DNA of 14,125 bases. Source: JBOGWY01 sp050694015. Its GTDB lineage: Bacteria; Actinomycetota; CADDZG01; WHSQ01. This document shows, in pieces, positions 6,381 to 13,703 of this stretch (position 1 is its first letter; each line of letters starts with the position of its first letter). The notes beneath the pieces are model-generated. The model was not told the DNA's origin. It did not search any database and saw nothing but the letters and a program-made list of their open reading frames with translations. A program made the translations under genes and the position numbers. Location of the stretch: positions 1 through 14,125 of the forward strand of contig JBOGWY010000131.1 in NCBI GenBank assembly GCA_050694015.1. Reading direction: 5' to 3'.

Positions 6381-7660
6381 CGCACCCTCCTCGGGAGTGC
6401 CGACGCGCCGGCGTAACGCGCGGAGTCGCCGAGCATGTCTTCGATCCGTAGGAGTTGGTTGTACTTCGCCGTGCGCTCGCCGCGCGCGGGGGCGCCGGTC
6501 TTGATCTGTCCCGCGTTCGTCGCGACCGCGATGTCGGCGATCGTCGAATCTTCGGTCTCGCCCGAGCGATGCGAGATCATCGTCCCGTACGCGGCGCGTT
6601 GAGCGATGCGCACGCAGTCGAGCGTCTCCGTCAGGCTCCCGATCTGATTCGGCTTGATGAGGATCGCGTTCGCAGTGCCGGTGTCGATGCCGCGCTGCAG
6701 CACCTCGGGGTTCGTGACGAAGAGGTCGTCGCCCACGAGTTGTACCCGATCGCCGACACGATCGGTCAGCGCCTTCCAGCCGCCCCAATCGTCTTCGGCC
6801 ATGCCGTCCTCGATAGATACGATCGGGTAGCGCTCGACCCAGTCGGCCCAGAACTCGACCATGTCGGCGCTCGAGAGTCGACGGTCCTCCGATGCGAGCA
6901 CATAGGTATCGCCTTCGTGGATCTCGGAGGTGGCGGGGTCGAGCGCGAGCGCGATGTCGCGGCCCGGTTCGTAGCCTGCAACTTCGATCGCCTCCAGAAG
7001 GAGCTCGACGGCTTCCGAGTTCGCGCGGAGATCCGGCGCGAAACCGCCTTCGTCGCCGACGCCGGTCGATAGGTTGCGCCGATCGAGGATCTTCTTCAGC
7101 GCGTGGTACGTATCGGACCCCCACTCCAGGGCCTCGGCGAACGTCGGGGCGCCGAGCGGGGCGAGCATGAACTCCTGCAAGTCCACCGAATTGTCGGCAT
7201 GCGCGCCGCCGTTGAGCACGTTCATCATCGGAACCGGGAGCATGTGTGCGTCGGGCCCCCCGAGGTAACGGAACAACGGGAGGTCGAGCTCCTGCGCGAC
7301 CGCGTGCGCGACGGCGAGCGAGATGCCGAGGATCGCGTTCGCCCCGAGCTTCGACTTGTCGTCGCTCCCGTCGATATCGCGCATCAGCGTGTCGATCCCG
7401 CGCTGGTCGAGGGCGTCACGGCCGAGCAGCGCCGGACCGATCGTGTCGATCACGTTCGCGACGGCGGTCTGGACCCCCTTGCCGCGATAGCGAGCGGCGG
7501 AGTCGCGCAGCTCGATCGCCTCGCCGGCTCCGGTCGAGGCCCCCGACGGCACCGCGGCACGACCACGGGCGCCGGAATCGAGCATCACCTCGGCCTCGAC
7601 GGTCGGGTTCCCCCGGGAGTCGAGGATCTCGCGGGCATGGACGGCGACGATCTCACTCAT
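6377..7660 (-). CDS. eno: Enolase (phosphopyruvate hydratase)
   Basis: A complete 427-residue enolase that interconverts 2-phosphoglycerate and phosphoenolpyruvate in glycolysis and gluconeogenesis. The mobile loop PSGASTG is at 38-44. Catalytic Glu204 lies in GDEGG; magnesium ligands are Asp241 (ALDPA), Glu284 (IEDGMAEDDW) and Asp311 (VGDDLFVTNP); the catalytic base is Lys336 (LIKPNQIG), and the signature SHRSGETED begins at Ser363, followed by Lys387. Nothing is missing and the length is typical. The ATG at 7658-7660 starts with MSEIVAVHAREILDSRGNPT, the standard N-terminus. No clear Shine-Dalgarno is visible in the 44-base gap after mazG, which is locally AT-rich and contains GTTAAC. It overlaps ftsB by four bases. 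Confidence 0.98.
   Translation of the reverse strand: MSEIVAVHAREILDSRGNPTVEAEVMLDSGARGRAAVPSGASTGAGEAIELRDSAARYRGKGVQTAVANVIDTIGPALLGRDALDQRGIDTLMRDIDGSDDKSKLGANAILGISLAVAHAVAQELDLPLFRYLGGPDAHMLPVPMMNVLNGGAHADNSVDLQEFMLAPLGAPTFAEALEWGSDTYHALKKILDRRNLSTGVGDEGGFAPDLRANSEAVELLLEAIEVAGYEPGRDIALALDPATSEIHEGDTYVLASEDRRLSSADMVEFWADWVERYPIVSIEDGMAEDDWGGWKALTDRVGDRVQLVGDDLFVTNPEVLQRGIDTGTANAILIKPNQIGSLTETLDCVRIAQRAAYGTMISHRSGETEDSTIADIAVATNAGQIKTGAPARGERTAKYNQLLRIEDMLGDSARYAGASALPRRVR
6385..6392 (-). promoter_or_regulatory. Shine-Dalgarno site of ftsB within the end of eno
   Basis: The minus strand reads GAGGAGGG, with GGAGG five bases before the ATG at 6378-6380. It fixes the ftsB start, although the reading frame stays open for over 700 bases further upstream through eno. 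Confidence 0.8.
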
Positions 7661-7704
7661 TAGTTAACAACTTTCACACCAGTCACACGGGCAGGGTAGC
7701 AGGG

Positions 7705-8658
7705 CTACTCGTGAACCTCACGGAACTTTCGGGTCGCGTTGCGGAGCGCTCCTTCCGGATCGACCCCCGCGGCGCGCGCCAGGGCCACGAGCCAGAACAG
7801 GGCCTCGCCGATGTCGACCTCGCCGGTCAGCGCCTCGTCGAGATGCTTGCGCGCCGTCTCGGCGCCGGCTTCGAACCCGACCCCGGCGGCTCGCTTCTGC
7901 GTCTTGTACGCCAGCAGCAAGGCAGGCAGTGCCTCGGGCAGCCCTTCGAAGGGTCCCTCGCGTTTCTTCTCGTCGGCTTTGATCGACTCCCAGTTGCGGA
8001 TCACCTCGGCCGCATCGGCGACCGTCGTCTCGCCGAAGACGTGGGGATGACGATGCAGGAGCTTGGCCACGATGCGGTCGGCGACGCCGGCCATGTCGAA
8101 GCGATCGTCGTCTTTGGCGAGCTGGGAATGGAACGCGACCTGAAGCAGCACGTCGCCGAGCTCTTCTTCGAGCTCGATCCCCGTCTCGCCGCGGTCGATC
8201 GAGTCGAGCACCTCGTATGCCTCCTCGAGCAGATGCACGCGTAGCGACTCGTGACTCTGCTCGCGATCCCACGGGCAGCCGTCCTCGCTGCGGAGCCGCG
8301 CCATCACGAGAGCCAGCGCGCCGAGCGACGCGGCGCCGCGCCGCGCGAGGTACGCGCCGTGCGCGGCCGTAAGCGGATCGGGCGAAGGCGCGACACCAGA
8401 CGACACGTCGGCACCTCCGCGTGCGAGCTCGACGACCCGCGGCGATGACGGGTCCGCTACCAGCGCCCAGCCGTCGCGATCGGGGGCCGGGTCGTCGTCG
8501 AAGGGTCCCGCCTGTACTCCCGCGGCGCGGAGCCGGGCCGCGAGTGGATGATCGGGCCGTTCGAAGAGAACCTTCTCGCACGCCCTCAGCGCGTCCCACT
8601 CCGCCAGTGTCAGAGACCCCGCCTCGTCCGGCGCGATCGGTACGACCAGCAACGGCAT
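7705..8658 (-). CDS. mazG: MazG nucleoside triphosphate pyrophosphohydrolase with a shortened methylase-like N-terminal domain
   Basis: A 317-residue protein that should hydrolyse (d)NTPs to monophosphates and pyrophosphate, cleaning the nucleotide pool. The MazG core runs from about 113: DGCPWDREQSHESLR, EEAYE at 145-149 and EELGD at 165-169 supply the magnesium-binding acids. The second half (FEGLPEALPALLLAYKTQKRA, then VGFE) is the usual C-terminal MazG repeat, where the second metal motif is DIGE (282-285) rather than EEIGD. The first 105 residues resemble a collapsed tetrapyrrole-methylase domain as found in Bacillus YabN: residues 15-54 (SLTLAEWDALRACEKVLFER, then DHPLAARLRAAGV and GPFDD) fit its start, but the GxGPGD binding motif has become PIAPDE. 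The ATG at 8656-8658 is three bases after the stop of the parvulin gene. Function of the core sure; origin of the N-terminus inferred. Confidence 0.93.
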   Translation of the reverse strand: MPLLVVPIAPDEAGSLTLAEWDALRACEKVLFERPDHPLAARLRAAGVQAGPFDDDPAPDRDGWALVADPSSPRVVELARGGADVSSGVAPSPDPLTAAHGAYLARRGAASLGALALVMARLRSEDGCPWDREQSHESLRVHLLEEAYEVLDSIDRGETGIELEEELGDVLLQVAFHSQLAKDDDRFDMAGVADRIVAKLLHRHPHVFGETTVADAAEVIRNWESIKADEKKREGPFEGLPEALPALLLAYKTQKRAAGVGFEAGAETARKHLDEALTGEVDIGEALFWLVALARAAGVDPEGALRNATRKFREVHE

Positions 8659-8661
8659 GCG

Positions 8662-9687
8662 CTACCCGGTTGGGGTCGGCGTGGGCGAGACGACCTCGGC
8701 GCCGGGGATGTCCTCGGTGGTCGCGTCGACGATCGCCTGCGTCTCGAGATCGAGCTCTCCGTAGCGCGAGTTCACACGTATGTCGGCTTCGTCGTACGCG
8801 TCGCGGATGAAGTCCTGCCACACCAGCTCGCCCTCTTGTTCGAGCAACGTCTGCTCGATCTGCGCACGGGCGTCCTCGAACGGCGTAACCCGGCGCCCGA
8901 TGACGCGGATCACGTGGAAACCGAACTCGGTCTGAACGGGATCCGACACCTCGCCCTCTTCGAGCGCGTCGGCCGCTTCCTCGTATTCCGAGACGAGCTC
9001 GCCTGGCGCGCGGAAGCCGAGATCGCCACCCGTGTTCGCGTTCGATTCGTCCGTCGAGTGCTGCCGGGCGAGACGCTCGAACAGTTGCTCGACCTCATCC
9101 GGCGGCGCCTCCTGTAGCTGCTCCGCGATAGTCCCCGCGAGTTGCCGGCTCTCCACGAGGATGTGCTGCGTGCGCGTCTGCGTGAACCGATCCGCGTTCT
9201 CGTCGTAGTAGGCCTGCAGGTCTTCCTCCGCGGGCGTCGCGTCCTCAGTGATGTCGGCCCGCAGCTTCTCCTCGAGGAGGTTGTCGGCGACGAGCTCGCG
9301 CAAGCGCTCGACGGTCAGCCCCTGTTCCTTCAGGGCCTCCTCGTACGCGCTCTGGTTCGGGAAGTCGGCCTCGATCTGCTCCATGCGCGCGTCGACCTCT
9401 TCCTCGGTGACCTCGAGCTCGCGATCGGACGCCTCGCGCTCGACCACCTCGCGCCGGATCAGGTCGGTCAGGTAGACCTGCTCGAACTGCCGCTGCACGT
9501 CCCGTGGGTCGCCCTGGCCGGTGAGGCGGTCGTACTCGAGTGTCTTCTTGAAGTCCTCGAGGCCCTCGTTCACGTCCTCGACCGAGATCTTCTCGCCCGC
9601 GACGACCGCGGCCGCGGGGTCGAACAACGTCCCACACCCCGTGAGGACGAGGGCCGCAACGAGTGTGAGCCGGAATACTCCTTTCAT
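8662..9687 (-). CDS. Parvulin-type peptidyl-prolyl isomerase lipoprotein (PrsA/SurA-like foldase)
   Basis: A 341-residue lipoprotein expected on the outer face of the cytoplasmic membrane, helping exported proteins fold. The signal peptide MKGVFRLTLVAALVLTGC ends in the lipobox LTG-Cys18. A SurA-like N-terminal domain (about 27-165, rich in Glu, starting AAAVVAGEKISVEDVN) is followed by a parvulin rotamase domain at about 172-266 (QHILVES, then TGGDLGF and FGFHVIRV). A helical C-terminal part and a Thr-Pro tail (SPTPTPTG) close it. I chose ATG at 9685-9687, because it begins the lipoprotein signal and overlaps the mfd stop by four bases (ATGA); the frame is open 13 codons further up but that would bury the signal peptide. 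No Shine-Dalgarno precedes it, so it probably depends on translation of mfd. mazG follows after three bases. Confidence 0.9.
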   Translation of the reverse strand: MKGVFRLTLVAALVLTGCGTLFDPAAAVVAGEKISVEDVNEGLEDFKKTLEYDRLTGQGDPRDVQRQFEQVYLTDLIRREVVEREASDRELEVTEEEVDARMEQIEADFPNQSAYEEALKEQGLTVERLRELVADNLLEEKLRADITEDATPAEEDLQAYYDENADRFTQTRTQHILVESRQLAGTIAEQLQEAPPDEVEQLFERLARQHSTDESNANTGGDLGFRAPGELVSEYEEAADALEEGEVSDPVQTEFGFHVIRVIGRRVTPFEDARAQIEQTLLEQEGELVWQDFIRDAYDEADIRVNSRYGELDLETQAIVDATTEDIPGAEVVSPTPTPTG

Positions 9688-12600
9688 GCGGCCGAGGTTA
9701 ACTGCTGGAGGATGTCGGTCACCCACGTCACGACGCCGGTTTTAGGCAGGACGCGTTCCGGGATCAACAACGTTTGGGTGTTCGCGCGCCACTCCGCCTG
9801 CGGCAGGATCCGTTGCAGCCTGATCTGGCGCGACTCCTCGAGGTCGATCGGACGGATGCGCAGATTGCGTGCGACCGTGGCGGCCTCGATGATGCCGGCC
9901 GACATCATCGTGCGACGCAGGTTCGCAACTTCGAACAACGCGTCGACGGGCTCGGGCACCGGTTCGCCGTAGCGGTCGACCAGCTCGGCGCGCACCTCGT
10001 CGAGTTCGTCCTTCTCGCGGATGCTCGCGATGCGGCGATACATCTCGAGCCGCAGGTTCTCGTCGGCGACGTAAGCCTTCGGGATGAACGCGTTGAGCGG
10101 GAGATCGATCCGCACCTCCCCGTCCTCGCGCCACCCGAGGCCGCGCGCCTCGTCGACGGCAGATGCCATCAGCTTCATGTACAGGTCGAAGCCGATCTCC
10201 TCGATGTGACCGTGCTGTTCGGCCCCCAGGAGGTTCCCCGCACCGCGGATCTCGAGGTCGCGCATCGCGATGCGGAACCCGGATCCGAGACCCGTGTGCT
10301 CGGCGATCGTCTTGAGGCGCTCGTGCGCCCCTTCCGTGAGCGCCCGTTCCGGAGGGAAGAAGAGGTACGCGTACGCACGCTCGTGGGCCCGGCCGACGCG
10401 GCCGCGCAGCTGGTACATCTGCGACAGCCCGAGGAGGTCGGCACGCTCGACGACGAGCGTGTTCACCGTCGGGATGTCGAGTCCCGACTCGATGATGGTC
10501 GTGCACACGAGGACGTTCGTCTGTGCGTCGCCGAACTCGAGCATCGCGCGCTCGAGCCGGTGCTCGTCCATCTGCCCGTGCGCGACGCTGACACGCGCCT
10601 CGGGAACGAGCTCCTGGATCACGCGCGCCACGTGCTCGATCGTCTGGACGCGGTGATGCACGTAGAAGACCTGCCCGTCGCGGAGGAGTTCGCGCCGGAT
10701 CGCCGAGGTGACGACCGTCTCGTCGTAGTCCCCCACGTACGTCATGACGGGATGGCGGTCCTCAGGGGGAGTGTCCACGATCGACATGTCGCGGATACCC
10801 GACATCGCCATCTCCAAGGTGCGCGGGATCGGCGTCGCGGTCAGGGTGAGCACGTCCACGCTCGTTCGAAGCGACTTCAGCTTCTCCTTCTGATCGACGC
10901 CGAAGCGTTGCTCCTCGTCGACGATGATCAGGCCGAGGTCGTTGAACTTCACATCGGGTTGCAGCAATCGATGCGTTCCGACCACGACGTCGACGGCCCC
11001 CGTCGTGACTTCGACGAGGACCTTCTTCGCTTCCGCTTGCGTGAGGAAGCGCGACAGCATCTCGACGCGGACGGGGAAATGGCGGAATCGTTCGACGAAG
11101 GTCGCGTGGTGTTGCTGCGCAAGGATCGTCGTCGGGACCAACACGCACACCTGCTTGCCGGCGGCGACGGCCTTGAACGCGGCGCGCACCGCGATCTCGG
11201 TCTTCCCGTAGCCGACGTCACCGCACACGAGACGATCCATCGGCTGGTCCTTCTCCATGTCGTCCTTGACCTCGTCGATAGCGCGTAACTGGTCCGGCGT
11301 CTCTTCGAACGGGAACGCGTCCTCGAGCTCGCGCTGCCACGGCGTATCGACGCCGAACGCGAAGCCTTTGACGCTCGCTCGCTCCTTATAGAGGGCGACG
11401 AGCTCGTGTGCGATCTCGCGCGCCTTGCGACGAACCCTCGACTTGGTCTTCGACCACTCCGACGAGCCGAGACGGTTCAGCCTCGGCGCCTCGCCCCCGA
11501 TGTATTTGCTGACGAGGTCGACCTGGTCGCTCGGGACGTAGAGCTTGTCGTCCTTGGCGTAGGCGATGATCAGGTACTCGCGGTGAACCCCGAGCAGCTC
11601 CCGGTCCACCATGCCCATGTAGCGGCCGATCCCGTGGATCTCGTGCACCACGAGATCGCCTTCGGCGAGGTCGAGGGGGCCGGCCGTTTCCTTCCGCCGC
11701 GAGCTGATGCGGCGCCGCGCCGCGGAGGCCCGCCGGCCGGTGAGATCGGACTCCGCGACGAGCGCGAGCCGAGCCCACGGGAGGACGAACCCACGTCCGA
11801 GCTCCGCGACGACGATCGTTCCACCGGCGGCGGCATCGGCAGAAGGCGCGCCTTCCTCGATCGCAAAGCGATGCCCGGCCTGCACGAGGTTCTGACGGAT
11901 GCGCTCGGCGGTCTCCGGCAACGACGCCGCGATCACCGCGCGATAGCCGTCCTTGATCAACTGTCCGAGCCGTTCGATCAGCAGCTCCGGCTTGCCGGCC
12001 GCGGCCGTCCACGTATCGACGGGCAGGGTCTCGGAGTTCGGATCGGCGAAGCTCGAGACGAGACTGACTTCCGAATCGGTAAGGACCTCGTCGAGCGGCG
12101 CGTAGTGACGTTCGCGCACGCCGGACAGCTGAGACCATTCGGAGACCTGCTCCATCACTTCCTCGGCGCGGTCGTGGACGCGCTTGGGCTCCATGATCAG
12201 GACCGGCGTGGACGTCGGGAACAGCGACGGCAGGGTGACGAGCCCGCCGCTCAGGAGAGGCAGCAGTCGCTCGGCCCCCGCCTCGATCACGCCTTCGGCG
12301 AGCTGCGCGAGGACCGGGTCGTCGTTGCTCGCGGCGAGCTCGGCGGCGCGCTCCTGCGTCTCGGCATCGGCCCGCAGCTCGCGACACGCGGCGATCTGCA
12401 CGCGATCGATGTCGTCGAGGCTTCGTTGCGACGCCAGCGCGAACTGACGCAGCGAGGTGATCTCGTCGCCCCACAGCTCGGCGCGCACCGGACGTTCGAG
12501 CGCCGGCGGGAAGATGTCGACGATGCCCCCACGCACCGCGAACTCGCCCCGCCGTTCGACGATGTAGTTGCGTTCGTAGCCGAGCTCGACGAGCCGTTCG

Positions 12601-13043
12601 GTGAGCGCGTCGATCTCGATCTCGCCGCCGGGGTTCAGCTCGATGATGTCGGGGAGGTTCGACGGGGGGGCCACGAGTTGCGTCGCGCCTTGCGCCGAGG
12701 TCGCGACGACGAAGCTCTCGCCGCGCTGCAGGCGCGACATGACGTGGAGCCGTCGCCCCATCGTCTCGACCGAGGGTGACAGCGGCTCGCCCGGCAGGAC
12801 CTCCCAGCCGGGGAACACGTCGGCGCCGTCGCGGCCGAGGAACGCATGGACGTCCCGGACCAGATGATCGGCCTCCTCCTGCCGGGCCGAGATCGCGAGC
12901 ACCGGTGTCTTGAGGTGGCGAACTATCGCGGCGAGAAGAAAAGGCCGGGCCGGATCGGGGACCGTGACCGCCGAGCGCGCGCGCAGAAGCGCCTGCAGGC
13001 GCTCATCCGGCAGCAGGTCCAGTAGTGGTGCTAATGAAGCCAA
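9684..13043 (-). CDS. mfd: Transcription-repair coupling factor Mfd
   Basis: A full-length 1119-residue Mfd. It removes RNA polymerase stalled at DNA lesions and recruits UvrA/B. The N-terminal UvrB-like module covers about 1-350 (FPGWEVLP, then RRGEFAVRGGIVDIFPP). The RNA-polymerase-interacting CarD-like domain starts near 458 (GDLVVHEIHGIGRYMG at 462-477). The translocase motor has Walker A GDVGYGKT at 608-615 (Lys614), DEEQ at 709-712, TATPIPRT at 735-742 and QLRGRVGR at 878-885. The TRCF C-terminal domain lies at about 980-1090. The start is TTG at 13041-13043 with only a weak Shine-Dalgarno (GGAC); a TAAACT -10-like hexamer lies seven bases upstream. CTG at 13050-13052 is an alternative. 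The frame is open to the pth stop, but the family N-terminus fits the TTG. It overlaps the parvulin gene by four bases. Confidence 0.97.
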   Translation of the reverse strand: MASLAPLLDLLPDERLQALLRARSAVTVPDPARPFLLAAIVRHLKTPVLAISARQEEADHLVRDVHAFLGRDGADVFPGWEVLPGEPLSPSVETMGRRLHVMSRLQRGESFVVATSAQGATQLVAPPSNLPDIIELNPGGEIEIDALTERLVELGYERNYIVERRGEFAVRGGIVDIFPPALERPVRAELWGDEITSLRQFALASQRSLDDIDRVQIAACRELRADAETQERAAELAASNDDPVLAQLAEGVIEAGAERLLPLLSGGLVTLPSLFPTSTPVLIMEPKRVHDRAEEVMEQVSEWSQLSGVRERHYAPLDEVLTDSEVSLVSSFADPNSETLPVDTWTAAAGKPELLIERLGQLIKDGYRAVIAASLPETAERIRQNLVQAGHRFAIEEGAPSADAAAGGTIVVAELGRGFVLPWARLALVAESDLTGRRASAARRRISSRRKETAGPLDLAEGDLVVHEIHGIGRYMGMVDRELLGVHREYLIIAYAKDDKLYVPSDQVDLVSKYIGGEAPRLNRLGSSEWSKTKSRVRRKAREIAHELVALYKERASVKGFAFGVDTPWQRELEDAFPFEETPDQLRAIDEVKDDMEKDQPMDRLVCGDVGYGKTEIAVRAAFKAVAAGKQVCVLVPTTILAQQHHATFVERFRHFPVRVEMLSRFLTQAEAKKVLVEVTTGAVDVVVGTHRLLQPDVKFNDLGLIIVDEEQRFGVDQKEKLKSLRTSVDVLTLTATPIPRTLEMAMSGIRDMSIVDTPPEDRHPVMTYVGDYDETVVTSAIRRELLRDGQVFYVHHRVQTIEHVARVIQELVPEARVSVAHGQMDEHRLERAMLEFGDAQTNVLVCTTIIESGLDIPTVNTLVVERADLLGLSQMYQLRGRVGRAHERAYAYLFFPPERALTEGAHERLKTIAEHTGLGSGFRIAMRDLEIRGAGNLLGAEQHGHIEEIGFDLYMKLMASAVDEARGLGWREDGEVRIDLPLNAFIPKAYVADENLRLEMYRRIASIREKDELDEVRAELVDRYGEPVPEPVDALFEVANLRRTMMSAGIIEAATVARNLRIRPIDLEESRQIRLQRILPQAEWRANTQTLLIPERVLPKTGVVTWVTDILQQLTSAA

Positions 13044-13050
13044 GACGTCC

Positions 13051-13056
13051 AGTTTA
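13051..13056 (-). promoter_or_regulatory. Candidate -10 element for mfd
   Basis: TAAACT on the minus strand fits TANNNT and ends seven bases before the TTG start, the same spacing as in front of the acyl-CoA synthetase gene. It lies in the 30-base gap after pth. No -35 box is recognisable, and a leaderless TTG start would be unusual, so this could be chance or could drive a transcript with a very short leader. Confidence 0.3.
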
Positions 13057-13073
13057 GGGGCCGGGACGGCTAA

Positions 13074-13685
13074 TTACGCTCGGGTGTTGTAGGTGTTCAT
13101 CGCGCGTTCGGTCCCCTTAGACACGATGGTCTCCACCGCGTCGGCGGCGCGCCCGATGACTTCGGGCAGCTCCTTGCGTTCGGCCGCGGAGAACTCCGAC
13201 AGCACGTGATCGGCCGCCTGCTTCTGACCGCGGGGCCGCGACGCGCCCACCCTGACGCGGGTGAAGTCCTTCGTGCCGAGGTGCATCGCGATCGACTTCA
13301 ACCCATTGTGCCCCGCGGTCCCGCCTTCGGTCTTGATGCGAACCTCTCCGAAAGGGATGTCGATCTCGTCGTGCACGATGATCAGCATGTTGGTTCCGGC
13401 CTTGTACCAACGGAGCAACTGGCCCAACGGACGGCCCGACTCGTTCATGAACGTCGTCGAGCGCGCGAGCACCACCTTGTGGCCGTCGAGATCGGTTTCC
13501 GCGATCAGACAGCCACTCTTGTGGCTCTTGAGCTTCATGCCCGTGCGTTGGAGCAGCTCCGCGAGCACCATCACACCCGCGTTGTGCCGGGTGCGCGCGT
13601 AGTCCTCGCCGGGATTCCCCAGGCAGAAGACGATCCAGCGGTCGCCCGCGGACGCGTCGCCCGAGCGACGCCGGAACAGCGACAC
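13074..13685 (-). CDS. pth: Peptidyl-tRNA hydrolase
   Basis: A 203-residue Pth that releases peptides from peptidyl-tRNAs that drop off ribosomes. The family signature CLGNPGEDYARTRHNAG (21-37) contains catalytic His34; Asn24, Asn81 (FMNESG), Asp106 (VHDEIDIPFG) and His126-Asn127 (GGTAGHNGLKS) complete the active and tRNA-binding sites. The first position of the usual GLGNPG is Cys21. There is a basic N-terminal extension of about 12-15 residues (MSLFRRRSGD) compared with E. coli. The GTG start at 13683-13685 has GAGGAG (13690-13695) four bases upstream. It follows the L25 gene after an 18-base gap, the widely conserved rplY-pth pair. Confidence 0.97.
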   Translation of the reverse strand: MSLFRRRSGDASAGDRWIVFCLGNPGEDYARTRHNAGVMVLAELLQRTGMKLKSHKSGCLIAETDLDGHKVVLARSTTFMNESGRPLGQLLRWYKAGTNMLIIVHDEIDIPFGEVRIKTEGGTAGHNGLKSIAMHLGTKDFTRVRVGASRPRGQKQAADHVLSEFSAAERKELPEVIGRAADAVETIVSKGTERAMNTYNTRA

Positions 13686-13703
13686 GGCTCTCCTCGGGGG
13701 CGG

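Noticed and set aside
5979..7124. 381-codon frame that would extend ftsB into eno
   Set aside because: The first about 248 codons are an Arg-rich frame-shifted reading of eno; the Shine-Dalgarno at 6385-6392 and the membrane-protein N-terminus place the ftsB start at 6380.
7696..7708. Small inverted repeat GTAGC-AGG-GCTAC at the end of mazG as terminator
   Set aside because: Only five base pairs, no T-run, and it covers the stop codon; too weak to call.
9687..9726. Upstream start of the parvulin gene at 9726
   Set aside because: It would place 13 extra residues before the lipoprotein signal peptide; the ATG at 9685-9687 overlaps the mfd stop and gives a normal lipobox at Cys18.
9774..11288. 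504-codon plus-strand frame opposite mfd, with a 457-codon one at 11406-12779
   Set aside because: Both are Arg/His/Asp-rich shadows of mfd, which has all its motifs intact on the other strand.
13041..13076. pth and mfd lie in the same frame, separated by one TAA, suggesting a read-through fusion
   Set aside because: One in three neighbours share a frame by chance; both proteins have normal ends, and no read-through signal is visible.
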